64,000 nt of DNA from Vulgatibacter incomptus. GTDB taxonomy: Bacteria; Myxococcota; Myxococcia; Myxococcales; Vulgatibacteraceae. Within the stretch, counting starts at the first letter, position 1, and the number at the start of each line of letters is the position of its first letter. A model generated the notes under the pieces. That model did no database searches. It saw only the letters and a list, made by a program, of their open reading frames with translations, and had not been told where the DNA came from. The stretch covers positions 1,237,501-1,301,500 of the forward strand of contig NZ_CP012332.1 in assembly GCF_001263175.1 (NCBI RefSeq), read 5' to 3'. This document shows positions 1-10,309 of the stretch, in pieces. The translations under genes were made by a program, and so were the position numbers.

Positions 1-197
1 CAGTGGCATAGCTGGGTAGCCATGTACGGACGAGATAACCGCTGAAAGCATCTAAGTGGGAAACTCACCTCAAGACTACGACTCCCGGGCGAAAGCCCCT
101 GAAGCTCCCTTGAAGACTACGAGGTTGATAGGCCGGAGGTGTACGCACGGCAACGTGTTGAGCTGACCGGTACTAATCGAGCGTGAGGCTTGGTTAC
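1..197 (+). rRNA. rrl: 23S ribosomal RNA, 3' end (partial)
   Basis: The window opens inside domain VI of a 23S rRNA. The conserved terminal segments are readable, including GCTGACCGGTACTAATCGA near 161-181 followed by GTGAGGCTTGG, which matches the bacterial 23S 3' end. The exact mature end is estimated by comparison with the usual terminus. No tRNA lies in the roughly 175-nt spacer before the 5S gene. Confidence 0.95.
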
Positions 198-371
198 CCA
201 TTCCTCTGACCGCCAAAGGCACTGGCGGCTCGAGGCCAAGGTCGAAGTCTACGACCTGGACGCATCACGAACTGCATCCGACTCGTACTTTCCGGCTCTG
301 ACCGGAACCTTCCTTCGTATGTGGAACATTTTTGGTTCCTCTTCGGTCCTGCCGTAGAGAGACCTCCGATT

Positions 372-490
<119 letters not shown>

Positions 491-501
491 CTATTTGCGC
501 G

Positions 502-537
502 CCCCCAGCGACTCTTTCGAGAGGCGCTGGGGGTTTT
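502..537 (+). terminator. Intrinsic terminator of the rRNA operon
   Basis: CCCCCAGCG (502-510) pairs with CGCTGGGGG (525-533) in a 9-bp GC-rich stem with a 14-nt loop, followed directly by TTTT. It lies 12 nt after the 5S gene and only about 20 nt before the rlmE start codon. Confidence 0.9.
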
Positions 538-556
538 CGCGTTTGGCGATTCGCTC

Positions 557-1192
557 ATGACCAAGTCCTACAATCCGAAGGATCCCTTCTTCAAGAAGGC
601 CAAGCAGGAGGGGCTGAGGGCCCGCTCTGCCTTCAAGATCCAGGAGATCGCCGACAGGCTGAAGCTCTACCGGAAGGGGATGGCGATCCTCGACCTCGGT
701 GCGGCCCCCGGGGGATGGCTGCAGATCCTGGCTCGAATCGTCGGGCCCTCGGGCAAGGTGGTCGGCATCGACCTCCAGCCGATCCGGGGCATGGGGCCGA
801 ACGTCAAGACGGCGGTCCTCGACATCTACGCGCCGGATCTCGACGAGAAGCTGCGCGAGCTCCACGACGGGGCGTTCGACGCCATCACCTCCGACATGGC
901 GCCGAAGACCACCGGGATCAAGGCGACCGACGAGGCGCGCTCGATCGCCCTCGCCGAGCACGCCCTCGCGCTCTGCTCGAGACTGCTGCGCCCCGGGGGC
1001 TCCTTCGTCGCCAAGGTCTTCGAGGGCAGCGGCTTCGAGGACTATCTCCGCGAGGCGAAGAAACAATTCGACCAGGTGAAGCTGATTCGCCCAGAGGCCA
1101 CTCGGGGGCGCTCCTTCGAGATCTATGTGGTCGGCATCGGCTTCCGGGCGGCCCAGGCTCCCCAGGCTCCCGCCGAGCCGGCGAACGGCTGA
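557..1192 (+). CDS. rlmE: 23S rRNA (uridine-2'-O)-methyltransferase RlmE/FtsJ
   Basis: This SAM-dependent methyltransferase is predicted to 2'-O-methylate the A-loop uridine of 23S rRNA (U2552 in E. coli numbering) late in 50S assembly. The 211-residue length fits the family. All catalytic K-D-K-E residues are visible: K27 (RSAFK), D113 (TSDMAP), K153 (FVAK) and E188 (RSFEI). The SAM-binding motif DLGAAPGGW is at 46-54. The frame is open further upstream, but that stretch runs through the 5S gene and its terminator, so ATG 557 is chosen; no strong Shine-Dalgarno sequence precedes it. The gene sits directly behind the rRNA operon whose product it should modify, so read-through of the terminator could link the two. 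The last 15 or so residues are an Ala/Pro-rich tail. Confidence 0.93.
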   Translation: MTKSYNPKDPFFKKAKQEGLRARSAFKIQEIADRLKLYRKGMAILDLGAAPGGWLQILARIVGPSGKVVGIDLQPIRGMGPNVKTAVLDIYAPDLDEKLRELHDGAFDAITSDMAPKTTGIKATDEARSIALAEHALALCSRLLRPGGSFVAKVFEGSGFEDYLREAKKQFDQVKLIRPEATRGRSFEIYVVGIGFRAAQAPQAPAEPANG

Positions 1193-1301
1193 GAGACGGC
1201 TCCGTCTTCCGGGCGAGATCTCGAGGGTACGAAATCGAAAGTTTGAACATCGGCGCGGCCAGGGCGTCCAAGGTCTCGTAACCCGAATCCGGGGTGTGAA
1301 G

Positions 1302-2900
1302 ATGCGAATCGTCAGTGGATCCAACCTCCTCGTCCTCGTCGCCGCCCTGGCCGTCGGCCCGAAGGCCATGGCCCACCAGCCGCCTCCTCCTTCTGTCGAT
1401 TGGGACAGCGAGTCGGAGACGGACGACCTCCCTTCGTTCGCTCAGGACGAGCTCGACTGGGCCGGGTCGGACGATGACGACGACCAGGGCGAGACCCGCG
1501 TGTACAGGGTCCACTCCTATGGTCAGGACATTCCCTCGCCGGAGGACGTCGTCGCCGGACGTCGGGCTGCGATGCCCGCGCCTTCGCGGCCTGTCCCCGT
1601 CGCAGAGACGGCTCCCCCGTCCGCGGCGCCCGGTTTCGACGACTTCCGGGAGCCTCTGAATTCCCATGGCCGCTGGGTCCAGACGCCGGAGTACGGGCTG
1701 GTCTTCGTACCCCAGCGCCAGGTCGAGGTCACCGGCTGGCGCCCGTACCTCTACGGCCAGTGGGCCTGGACCAGCTACGGCTGGACCTGGGTCTCCGAGG
1801 AGCCGTTCGGTTGGGCGACCTACCACTACGGACGCTGGGACTTCCGCGCGGGCCTGGGGTGGTACTGGGTGCCCGGGTACACCTGGGGTCCGGCGTGGGT
1901 CGCCTGGCGGTTCGGCGACGCCGCGATCGGTTGGGCCCCGCTCTATCCCGGCTACGTGACCTACTCGTCCTCGTACCCCTACTACGGGGACCACTGGGTG
2001 TTCATCGGTGGCTCCCACTTCTACGGTCACCCGGTGCACCGCCATTGGCATCGCGACCGAGGCGATTACTACTACTCGCACTCCCAGTGGGCCCGGAGCT
2101 GGCGTGCGGGCGGTCGAGGGGCGGTCTACGCCGGTCCTCCCCGCACCTACGTCCAGCGGAACTCGCGGGGCCGGATCTACGAGTCGCGCATCGTTCCGTC
2201 CTCGGCGCCAGGGCGGGGCTCCTTCTCGGGCCGGTCCCATTCCTCCGGAGGCGAGCTCCACGTCTACCGGCCGGCGGCGAGGCCCGTCGGCCGCGTGCAG
2301 CCCGGCCAGCCTCCCGCCCGTCGGGTCGGCTCGGGCCTCGATCGTCCGAACCTTCCGCGGTCGACGAGCGAGAGGCTCCACCCGCAGTCCGGCGGTCGAG
2401 GCTCGGGCGCCAATCGTCCGAATCCTCCCCGTTCGTCGGGAGAGAGGCCCCGCCCGCCGATCGGCCCTCGAGGCTCGGTCGGAGGATCCTCGCTGAACAA
2501 TGGGCCCAGCCGGTCTGGCTTCGGCGAGCGCTCGAATTTCGAGGCACGTAAGGATCGGGCGCCGAATCCGCCGCGCCCCGCATCTCGGGACAGCTCCACC
2601 GGTCGCCCGACACCGCCGGCGAGGGTCGAGAGGCCCACGTCGGCTCCGCGCGGCAACGCCCCTCCGCCGCGCTCGTTCGAGCGGCCGTCCGGCGGTGGCG
2701 CTCCGGCGCCTTCGGCCCGCCCTCAGGTCGCGCCGAACCGTTTCCAGGCTCCTTCCGGTGGTGGATCTTCCGGTGGATCCGCGATGCGATCGGCTCCGGC
2801 TCCCTCGAAGGGACCATCGCGGTCGGTCTCGGCGCCTTCTCGGAGCGGCAATGATCGCCACAGCGTCCAGCCCTCGGGCGGGAACCACCGAGGCCACTAG
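1302..2900 (+). CDS. Exported Trp/Tyr-rich (DUF6600-type) protein, copy 1
   Basis: Predicted exported protein of 532 residues and unknown function. It has an N-terminal signal peptide (hydrophobic LLVLVAALAVG, then AMA-H), an acidic stretch with a DDDDD run, and a central domain of about 180 residues full of Trp, Tyr and Gly (GWRPYLYGQWAWTSYGWTW, GWATYHYGRW, WVPGYTWGPAWV). This matches the YXWGXW/DUF6600 proteins common in delta-proteobacterial lineages. The C-terminal half is disordered Pro/Ser/Arg/Gly-rich sequence. ATG 1302 is chosen because it begins the signal peptide. A paralogue follows 243 nt downstream with the same core but a different tail. A cell-envelope role is inference. Confidence 0.8.
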   Translation: MRIVSGSNLLVLVAALAVGPKAMAHQPPPPSVDWDSESETDDLPSFAQDELDWAGSDDDDDQGETRVYRVHSYGQDIPSPEDVVAGRRAAMPAPSRPVPVAETAPPSAAPGFDDFREPLNSHGRWVQTPEYGLVFVPQRQVEVTGWRPYLYGQWAWTSYGWTWVSEEPFGWATYHYGRWDFRAGLGWYWVPGYTWGPAWVAWRFGDAAIGWAPLYPGYVTYSSSYPYYGDHWVFIGGSHFYGHPVHRHWHRDRGDYYYSHSQWARSWRAGGRGAVYAGPPRTYVQRNSRGRIYESRIVPSSAPGRGSFSGRSHSSGGELHVYRPAARPVGRVQPGQPPARRVGSGLDRPNLPRSTSERLHPQSGGRGSGANRPNPPRSSGERPRPPIGPRGSVGGSSLNNGPSRSGFGERSNFEARKDRAPNPPRPASRDSSTGRPTPPARVERPTSAPRGNAPPPRSFERPSGGGAPAPSARPQVAPNRFQAPSGGGSSGGSAMRSAPAPSKGPSRSVSAPSRSGNDRHSVQPSGGNHRGH

Positions 2901-3143
2901 CCGGTCTTTTCGCGCCTGATTCGAGCGCGATTCGCGGTCTGCGGCAGGGTGCCATACCTGCCGACCGAGCGGTCCCCGGCGCCATGAGGCCCGCGCCAGG
3001 GGGGCCCGAGAGGGGCGTGAGCGCTGGTCCCTTCTCCCGCGAGAGGGGGCGCAGGCGTTTCAGCCCAGCCGGCAAGTGAGCAGATTCGGCCCAGGGCGCC
3101 GCTTCCTGCTTGGGCATCGTGCGGCGGCCGAGGGGGTCGAGAG

Positions 3144-4643
3144 ATGACCGTCCGCTGTCGAAGCGGGCTCGTCGCCGCGTTCGTCGCCGGCGTCTGGAGC
3201 GGCTTCGGGCCGGGAGCTTCGGTGGCCAGGGCCCAGGCTCAAGGGCAGGAGGAAGCCGCGGCCGAAAGCGCAGTCGAGACCGATCAGCTCCCCAACTATG
3301 CGAACCAGGAGCTCGACGCGGCGGAGACGGCACAGGAGCCAGGAGCTCCTCGCGTGCCGCCCTCTCAGCCTGGGCAGCCGTCGCAGACGGCGCCTTCGGG
3401 ACCCGTCCAGCTCCAGGACTTCTACCGCGACCTCTCTCCCTACGGCCGGTGGGTGAACACCCCGGAGTACGGCTACGTCTTCATCCCGGAGACGCAGTTC
3501 AAGGAGAGGGGCTGGCGGCCGTATCTCTTCGGGCAGTGGGTCTGGACCGCGTACGGCTGGACCTGGGCTTCCGACGAGCCCTTTGGCTGGGCGACGTACC
3601 ACTACGGCCGTTGGACCTTCAGCTCCTCCTACGGTTGGCTGTGGGTACCGGGTTACACGTGGGGCCCGGCCTGGGTGGTCTTCCGCTCGGGACCCGGCGC
3701 CATCGGCTGGGCGCCGCTCTATCCGGGCTTCGTGACCTGGACCCCCGACTATCCCTTCTTCTTCGACGACTGGATCTTCTGCACCCCGGCCCTCTTCTTC
3801 TTTCACCCGATCAACCGCGTCTTCATCCACGGACACACGGAGCGCCTCTTCGTCCAGACCCGGTTCGATCACAACTTCCGGGTCAACGGCAGGGGAAGAG
3901 TCTTCGTGGGGCCGTCGCGATCCTTCGTCCAGCAGCACATCGGGAGGCCCGTCCCGGTGACGAGGATCGTGGCAGCTCCCACTCCGCATCAGGTGGGCGT
4001 CGAGCGGGGGCCGGGCGGCGATCCGACGGAAGCCCGAGTGTTCCGGTCTGCGCCAGCGGCGCGTCCCGGAGCGCCAACGGCACCGCGAGCCGTCGGCTCG
4101 GGGATGGTGGCGCCGCACCTCACGCCGTCCGGGAGCGTGAACCTGCCGGCGCCGAGGAGCGGCCACGTGGCGATCGCGCGGCCGGCTGCGCCTCCTCCGT
4201 CCGCGCAGCGTCCCGCCGGAGCCCCGCCGACGCCGCGGGCCGCACCGGCCCCGACCGCGCCTCCGGGGCAGCGACCGCCCGCGGGAGCTCCTCCGGCCCA
4301 GCGACCGCCCGCGGGAGCTCCTCCGGCCCAGCGACCGCCTTCGGGAGCGCCTCCGGCTCGCCCGCCGTCAGGAGCGCCACCGCGGGCAGCTCCTCCGCCT
4401 CCCGCGGAGCACCCGCCCGCTGCTCCGCCGCCTCCGTCGCACGGAGCCCCTCCATCCGCGCCGCCTCCTCCATCTCACGGAGCACCTTCCGCGCCACCTT
4501 CCGCGCCGCCATCCGCGCCACCATCCGCGCCACCATCCGCGCCACCTTCCGCGCCACCTTCCGCGCCACCTTCCGCGCCACCTTCCGCGCCGCACGGAGC
4601 CCCGTCCGCGCCACATGGCGGTGGCGCTCCCCACGGTCGATAG
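3144..4643 (+). CDS. Exported Trp/Tyr-rich (DUF6600-type) protein, copy 2
   Basis: Paralogue of the preceding gene, 499 residues. It has a signal peptide ending near ASVARAQA, a variable linker with the shared motif LPNYANQELD (LPSFAQDELD in copy 1), and the same Trp/Tyr/Gly core (GWRPYLFGQWVWTAYGWTW, PFGWATYHYGRW). The C-terminal 200 residues consist of Pro/Ala/Ser repeats: first a 10-residue PPAGAPPAQR-type unit, then nine PSAP units encoded by 12-bp tandem repeats. The tail ends HGGGAPHGR. Tandem duplication with divergent tails suggests a conserved folded head and a variable extended stalk. Function is unknown. Confidence 0.8.
   Translation: MTVRCRSGLVAAFVAGVWSGFGPGASVARAQAQGQEEAAAESAVETDQLPNYANQELDAAETAQEPGAPRVPPSQPGQPSQTAPSGPVQLQDFYRDLSPYGRWVNTPEYGYVFIPETQFKERGWRPYLFGQWVWTAYGWTWASDEPFGWATYHYGRWTFSSSYGWLWVPGYTWGPAWVVFRSGPGAIGWAPLYPGFVTWTPDYPFFFDDWIFCTPALFFFHPINRVFIHGHTERLFVQTRFDHNFRVNGRGRVFVGPSRSFVQQHIGRPVPVTRIVAAPTPHQVGVERGPGGDPTEARVFRSAPAARPGAPTAPRAVGSGMVAPHLTPSGSVNLPAPRSGHVAIARPAAPPPSAQRPAGAPPTPRAAPAPTAPPGQRPPAGAPPAQRPPAGAPPAQRPPSGAPPARPPSGAPPRAAPPPPAEHPPAAPPPPSHGAPPSAPPPPSHGAPSAPPSAPPSAPPSAPPSAPPSAPPSAPPSAPPSAPHGAPSAPHGGGAPHGR
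4271..4360 (+). repeat. 30-bp tandem repeats in the DUF6600-type copy 2 tail
   Basis: Two identical 30-bp units (4271-4300 and 4301-4330) and a diverged third (4331-4360) begin with GCGACCGCC. They encode RPPAGAPPAQ-type decapeptides in the Pro-rich tail. Confidence 0.85.
4485..4592 (+). repeat. 12-bp tandem repeats coding PSAP units
   Basis: Nine consecutive 12-bp units of CCTTCCGCGCCA or CCATCCGCGCCA, differing at one or two bases. Each codes for Pro-Ser-Ala-Pro and stays in frame. A length-variable tract is expected from replication slippage. Confidence 0.9.
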
Positions 4644-4889
4644 GGCGACCCCCGGAGTGGGCCGGAAACGACTTCACCCGCTCGCAGGCGGGTGAAGTCG
4701 CGGCGGCGGTTCTCATCACTGGAGATCGCCGACCTCGTCCGGTGCCGCTTCCGGCACGGTCGCACTCTCTGGGAGGGAGGCCGCGACCGCAGGAGAGAGC
4801 CGCATTTCGCCGAGGGTGTGGTGCCAGCGCCAAAGCTCTTGGCCCGGATTCCCTGGCGCCGCCGGAAGGAGTAGAACGGCGCCGGATCG

Positions 4890-6038
4890 ATGCGCCTACA
4901 CCTTTTCTACTTTCTCTACTACGCCGCCGCCGGCATCACGACGGCCTACCTTCCGCCTTATCTGAGGTCGATCGGCCTGAGCGGCGTCGAGCTCGCCGTC
5001 GCGACCTCGATCCAGCCGCTGCTCATGATCGTGGTGCCGCCGGTGTGGGGCTTCGCAGCCGACCGTACCCGACGTACCCCGCAGCTGCTGCGGATCGCGT
5101 GCTCCGGCGCAGCGATCGCGTTCGGGCTTCTGCACGTCGTAGGGCGGTTCGCCGGCGTCGCGGGAACGATCGCGCTGTACTCGCTCTTTGCGACGGCCAT
5201 CGCGGCTCTCGCAGACAGCGTCGCCGTGCCCTACGCCCGCGCGCGCGGCGTCGACTACGCGAAGATCCGGGTCTGGGGATCGATCGGCTTCGTCGTGTCG
5301 TCCTGGACCTTCAGCCAATGGCTGTCCCGGGGCGGAGGGGTCTCCGACGCCATCGTCCTCGCCTCGGCCCTGATGATGGCGTACGCGGCCGCGTCCTTCC
5401 GGCTGGTCGCCGAACCCGGGTCCGTCCGGGGCGCGCCGCCGGATCTCCGTGAGGTCCGCCGCCTGTTGCAGCGGCCGGAGGTCGCGCTCTTCCTCGGCGC
5501 AGCGATGTTCCACTGGGCGGCGCTCGCTCCCTACCACGTCTTCTTCGCCATCCACCTGGGCGATCTCGGCGCCGATCCGTCCTGCATCGGGCTGGGCTTT
5601 GCGCTGGCGATAGCGGCCGAAGTCGCGGCGATGTGGCACCCGCTCACGTCGCGGTTGCCGGCGGTGCCGCTCCTCGCCCTCGCGTTCGGGGTCGGCGTGG
5701 CCCGCTGGACGCTGACCGCCTTCGCGCCCACAGGAGAGATGGTCGCCTGGCTGCAGCTCGCACACGGCGTGGTCTACGGGGTGTTCTTCGTCGCCTCGAT
5801 CGGACACCTCGAGCGGCTCGTGCCCGCGCACCTCCTCGGCACGGCGAGGGCGCTGTTCTCCGCGGTCGTCTTCGGGATCGGCGGCTTCTTCGGCAACCTG
5901 CTGGCAGGGCTCCTCTACGACCAGGGCGGTGGACGGCTCGCGTTTCTCGCCGCCGCGGCCCTCGATCTCGTCCCGCTCCTATTGCTGGTCCTCGCTCCCC
6001 GCGTCGCGCGCCGGACCGCGCCCGTCGCCACCGCCTGA
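4890..6038 (+). CDS. MFS transporter (MFS_1-like family)
   Basis: A 382-residue integral membrane protein with about 12 hydrophobic segments, in two halves. The first helix begins at the start codon (RLHLFYFLYYAAAGITTAYL), which resembles the MFS_1-like/HcaT-type transporters rather than drug exporters. The loop between helices 2 and 3 carries the MFS-type signature GFAADRTRR, and a longer loop near residue 180 separates the halves. Substrate is unknown. It runs towards the convergent box genes and has no close co-directional partner. A GGAAGGAGT stretch lies somewhat far upstream of ATG 4890, so the start is likely but not certain. Confidence 0.82.
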   Translation: MRLHLFYFLYYAAAGITTAYLPPYLRSIGLSGVELAVATSIQPLLMIVVPPVWGFAADRTRRTPQLLRIACSGAAIAFGLLHVVGRFAGVAGTIALYSLFATAIAALADSVAVPYARARGVDYAKIRVWGSIGFVVSSWTFSQWLSRGGGVSDAIVLASALMMAYAAASFRLVAEPGSVRGAPPDLREVRRLLQRPEVALFLGAAMFHWAALAPYHVFFAIHLGDLGADPSCIGLGFALAIAAEVAAMWHPLTSRLPAVPLLALAFGVGVARWTLTAFAPTGEMVAWLQLAHGVVYGVFFVASIGHLERLVPAHLLGTARALFSAVVFGIGGFFGNLLAGLLYDQGGGRLAFLAAAALDLVPLLLLVLAPRVARRTAPVATA

Positions 6039-6111
6039 CGATCCGCTCTCGTCTTCGGGGAAGCCGTCATACCTCCGCTCCTTCGCGTGAGTGGCGTCCT
6101 GACGAACGGAG

Positions 6112-6147
6112 CGCGAAAACGAAAACGGCCCCGCATGTGCGGGGCCG
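6112..6147 (-). terminator. Intrinsic terminator of the boxC-boxB transcript
   Basis: CGGCCCCGCA (6126-6135) and TGCGGGGCCG (6138-6147) form a near-perfect GC hairpin. Read on the minus strand it is followed by TTTTCGTTTTCGC. It lies about 40 nt beyond the boxB stop codon. The plus-strand side lacks a T run, so it mainly serves the minus strand. Confidence 0.82.
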
Positions 6148-6186
6148 CCTTCACGCTCGAACCGCCGGAGCGAGCCAATGGCGAGA

Positions 6187-7599
6187 TCAGCCCTCGTTGT
6201 AGCGGACGTACTCGAAGTCGATCGCCTGGTCGTTGATGCCGCGGGGCGGCGGGGCGATCCAGTTCGCGAAGTGACCCGGCGTGATGACGGGGTTCACCAT
6301 GAGGCTCTTGACGTAGGTCCGATCGGCGTCGGACGGCAGCCACTCGTCATGGTGCGCCTGGAACTCGGCCTCCGTGATCTCCCGGCCGTCCGGCGAGAAG
6401 TTCTTGCCGGCGAAGAGGCCCTGGGCCCGGTGGAAGCGGCGCGAGGGGAGGGTGAACGCGAAGTCCATCCCGGCGAGGTGCTTGTTCCAGCGGTTCAGCG
6501 CCTTCTGGCAGTCCTCGACATAGGCGTCGCGGAGCACCTCGTTCATCGCGGAGCGGAGGGCGATCTCCTTGCGGACGAGCTTGTCGTCCTCGTAGACGTC
6601 CATCGCGTAGGTGCCGTCGATCGCGAGATGATCCTCGAAGCTCTCCTCCTTCGCGCGGCCCTTGATGCCGGCGCCGAAGAAGTTCGCCGCGTTGGTGGAG
6701 ATCTCGCTGCCGAAGAGGTCGAGGGACACCGAGTACCAGAAGTTCAGGTAGCGCTGGATCATCTCGAGATCGATCGCGCCCTCGGCCCGCGGATCCTTGC
6801 CCTCCTTCATAAGCTGAACGGTCCGCGCGATCACGCGCGCGATCCCGGTCTCGCCCACGAACATGTGATGGGCCTCCTCGGTGAGCATGAAGCGGCAGGT
6901 GCGGGAGAGGGGATCGAAGCCCGACTCGGCGAACGCGAGGAGCTGATACTTCCCGTCCCGATCCGTGAAGGTCGTGAACATGAAGAACGACAGCCAGTCG
7001 GTGCAGGGCTCGTTGAACGCGCCCAGGATCCGGGGCTTGTCGGAGTCGCCCGAGCGACGGTGGAGCAGCTCCTCCGCCTCCTCGCGGCCGTCGCGGCCGA
7101 AGTAGGAGTGGAGCAGGTAGACCATCGCCCACAGGTGGCGGCCCTCCTCCACGTTCACCTGGAAGAGGTTGCGCAGGTCGTAGAGGGAGGGGCAGGTCTG
7201 GCCCAGGCGGCGCTGCTGCTCCACGGACGCCGGCTCGGTATCACCCTGGGTGACGATCAGGCGACGCAGCGTGTTCCGATGCTCGCCGGGGACCTCCTGC
7301 CAGGCCGGCTTGCCGAAGTCGTCGCCGAATCCGATGGTCCGATTCGGCACCGGATCCGCGAGGAAGATCCCCCAGCGGTAATCCGGCATCTTCACGTAGT
7401 CGAAGTGGGCCCAGCCCTTGGGGTCGACCGAGATCGCCGTGCGGAGGTAGACGTCCTTGGTCTGGAAGCCCTCCGGCCCCATGTCGTTCCACCACGAGAG
7501 GAACTCCGGCTGCCACTGCTCGAGGGCGCGCTGGAGCCTCTTGTCGGAGGACAGGTTGACGTTGTTCGGGATCTTTTCGTTCAGCGCGACGTTGCTCAT
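6187..7599 (-). CDS. boxB: Benzoyl-CoA 2,3-epoxidase, oxygenase component BoxB
   Basis: BoxB is the diiron monooxygenase that converts benzoyl-CoA to its 2,3-epoxide in the aerobic CoA-dependent (box) benzoate pathway. The 470-residue protein matches the family's length of about 473 and its N-terminal pattern (SSDKRLQRALEQWQPEFL, WWNDMGPEGF). Acidic/His pairs typical of a ferritin-like diiron site are visible: NVEEGRHLWAM and LTEEAHHMF. An AGGAGT-type ribosome site precedes ATG 7599. It lies 75 nt downstream of boxC on the same strand, so the two are probably one transcript. The reductase BoxA, the benzoate-CoA ligase and the aldehyde dehydrogenase are not next to it. Confidence 0.93.
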   Translation of the reverse strand: MSNVALNEKIPNNVNLSSDKRLQRALEQWQPEFLSWWNDMGPEGFQTKDVYLRTAISVDPKGWAHFDYVKMPDYRWGIFLADPVPNRTIGFGDDFGKPAWQEVPGEHRNTLRRLIVTQGDTEPASVEQQRRLGQTCPSLYDLRNLFQVNVEEGRHLWAMVYLLHSYFGRDGREEAEELLHRRSGDSDKPRILGAFNEPCTDWLSFFMFTTFTDRDGKYQLLAFAESGFDPLSRTCRFMLTEEAHHMFVGETGIARVIARTVQLMKEGKDPRAEGAIDLEMIQRYLNFWYSVSLDLFGSEISTNAANFFGAGIKGRAKEESFEDHLAIDGTYAMDVYEDDKLVRKEIALRSAMNEVLRDAYVEDCQKALNRWNKHLAGMDFAFTLPSRRFHRAQGLFAGKNFSPDGREITEAEFQAHHDEWLPSDADRTYVKSLMVNPVITPGHFANWIAPPPRGINDQAIDFEYVRYNEG

Positions 7600-7674
7600 C
7601 GAAACTCCTCGTCCGGCCCTCCGCTATTCGCGGAGCTCCGGTGATCCCGGCGCCGGGGCGCCGAGGTCGAATTC

Positions 7675-9315
<1,641 letters not shown>

Positions 9316-9351
9316 GTGCCGATCGTAGCGGAAGCAGCTGGCCGGCGGCAA

Positions 9352-9394
9352 GCACTATAGTTCTGGAGCCCGGGAGGGCTGCGCAGTATAGTGC
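9352..9394. promoter_or_regulatory. Divergent box promoter region with inverted-repeat operator candidate
   Basis: GCACTATA (9352-9359) and TATAGTGC (9387-9394) form a perfect 8-bp inverted repeat with a 27-bp spacer between the divergent boxC and regulator genes. Each arm carries TATAGT reading outward: plus strand 9387-9392, minus strand 9354-9359. This fits a -10 hexamer for each direction. From the plus-strand element, transcription would start at about the GTG 9399, so the regulator mRNA may be leaderless. BzdR/BoxR-type regulators are known to repress at promoter repeats; binding here is inference. No strong -35 was found. Confidence 0.6.
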
Positions 9395-9398
9395 AGGT

Positions 9399-10175
9399 GT
9401 GATCGATCTCCTCCGCCTCCTCGGTCAGCGGGTCCGCGAGCTACGGCTCGAGAAGGGTCTCTCGCTTCGGCAGCTCGCCAAGGCGAGCGGCCTCTCCGAG
9501 CGCTTCCTCTCGGATCTGGAGGCGGGGCGGGGCAACATCTCCGTCGCTCGGCTCGCCGATGTCGCTGCCGCTCTCGGGAGGACTGCCGCCGGGCTGCTCC
9601 GGGAGGCGGAGGCGTCGGGCGAGGCGCAGCGGGTGGGGGTCATCTCCCTACTGGGCCTTCGAGGGGCCGGGAAGAGCACCATCGGGCCGAAGCTCGCGTC
9701 GCGCCTGGGGCTCCCCTTCTTCGAGCTCGACGGCCTGGTCGAGTCTCGCGCCGAGCTCTCGCTCGCGGAGCTCTTCTCCATCCACGGCGAGGACTACTAC
9801 CGGCGGCTGGAGCGCGAGGAGCTCGAGCGCTTCCTCGCGAGCCACGACCGTGCGGTCCTGTCCACCGGAGGTGGAATCGTCGCGCACGCGGAATCCCTGC
9901 GTGTCCTCGAGGAGCGGACGGTCATGGTCTGGCTCCGCGCGGACGCGGACGATCATTGGAGCCGCGTGGTCGGGCAGGGGGACATCCGGCCGATGGCGGA
10001 TCGGCCTGCTGCCAAGGCCGAGCTTCGCAGGCTCCTCGTCGATCGGGAGCCGCTCTACGCCAAGGCCCGGCTTCAGGTGGACACGACCCGCCTCGGGATC
10101 GCTGGAGCGGTCGACGAGCTCGTGGAGCGGCTCGCCCAGCCTGCGGTTTCCGGCACTTCGGCGGCGCAGCAGTAA
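9399..10175 (+). CDS. BoxR/BzdR-type regulator: XRE helix-turn-helix plus shikimate-kinase-like domain
   Basis: A 258-residue regulator. Residues 5-70 form an XRE helix-turn-helix (LSLRQLAKASGLSERFLSDLEAGRGN). The rest is a shikimate-kinase-like P-loop domain with GLRGAGKST at 86-94, the ELD substrate-site segment, and STGGGIV. This two-domain layout is that of BzdR/BoxR, which represses benzoate catabolism and is released by benzoyl-CoA bound to the kinase-like domain. Divergence from boxCB supports that role. GTG 9399 lies about 7 nt after a TATAGT -10 candidate and has no usable Shine-Dalgarno sequence, consistent with a leaderless transcript. Effector identity is inferred from the family. 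Confidence 0.9.
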   Translation: MIDLLRLLGQRVRELRLEKGLSLRQLAKASGLSERFLSDLEAGRGNISVARLADVAAALGRTAAGLLREAEASGEAQRVGVISLLGLRGAGKSTIGPKLASRLGLPFFELDGLVESRAELSLAELFSIHGEDYYRRLEREELERFLASHDRAVLSTGGGIVAHAESLRVLEERTVMVWLRADADDHWSRVVGQGDIRPMADRPAAKAELRRLLVDREPLYAKARLQVDTTRLGIAGAVDELVERLAQPAVSGTSAAQQ

Positions 10176-10309
10176 CGCCACGCGACGGCTCGGGCTGAGA
10201 TCGGGGGTCGGTCGGCTGACCGATGTGCGGTCGATCTCCGCCCAGCTAGGGTCAGGTCTCGAAGCTCGCTCGCGGTGGGGTTGCGCCGACCGCAAGCGAA
10301 AGGGCCGCC

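Noticed and set aside
198..371. tRNA in the 23S-5S spacer
   Set aside because: No cloverleaf or TTC-arm pattern is visible in the spacer.
918..2897. Long open frame on the minus strand opposite rlmE and the first DUF6600-type gene
   Set aside because: It is an Arg/Pro/Gly-rich mirror of high-GC coding sequence with no recognisable domain, and the plus-strand proteins have clear motifs and a signal peptide.
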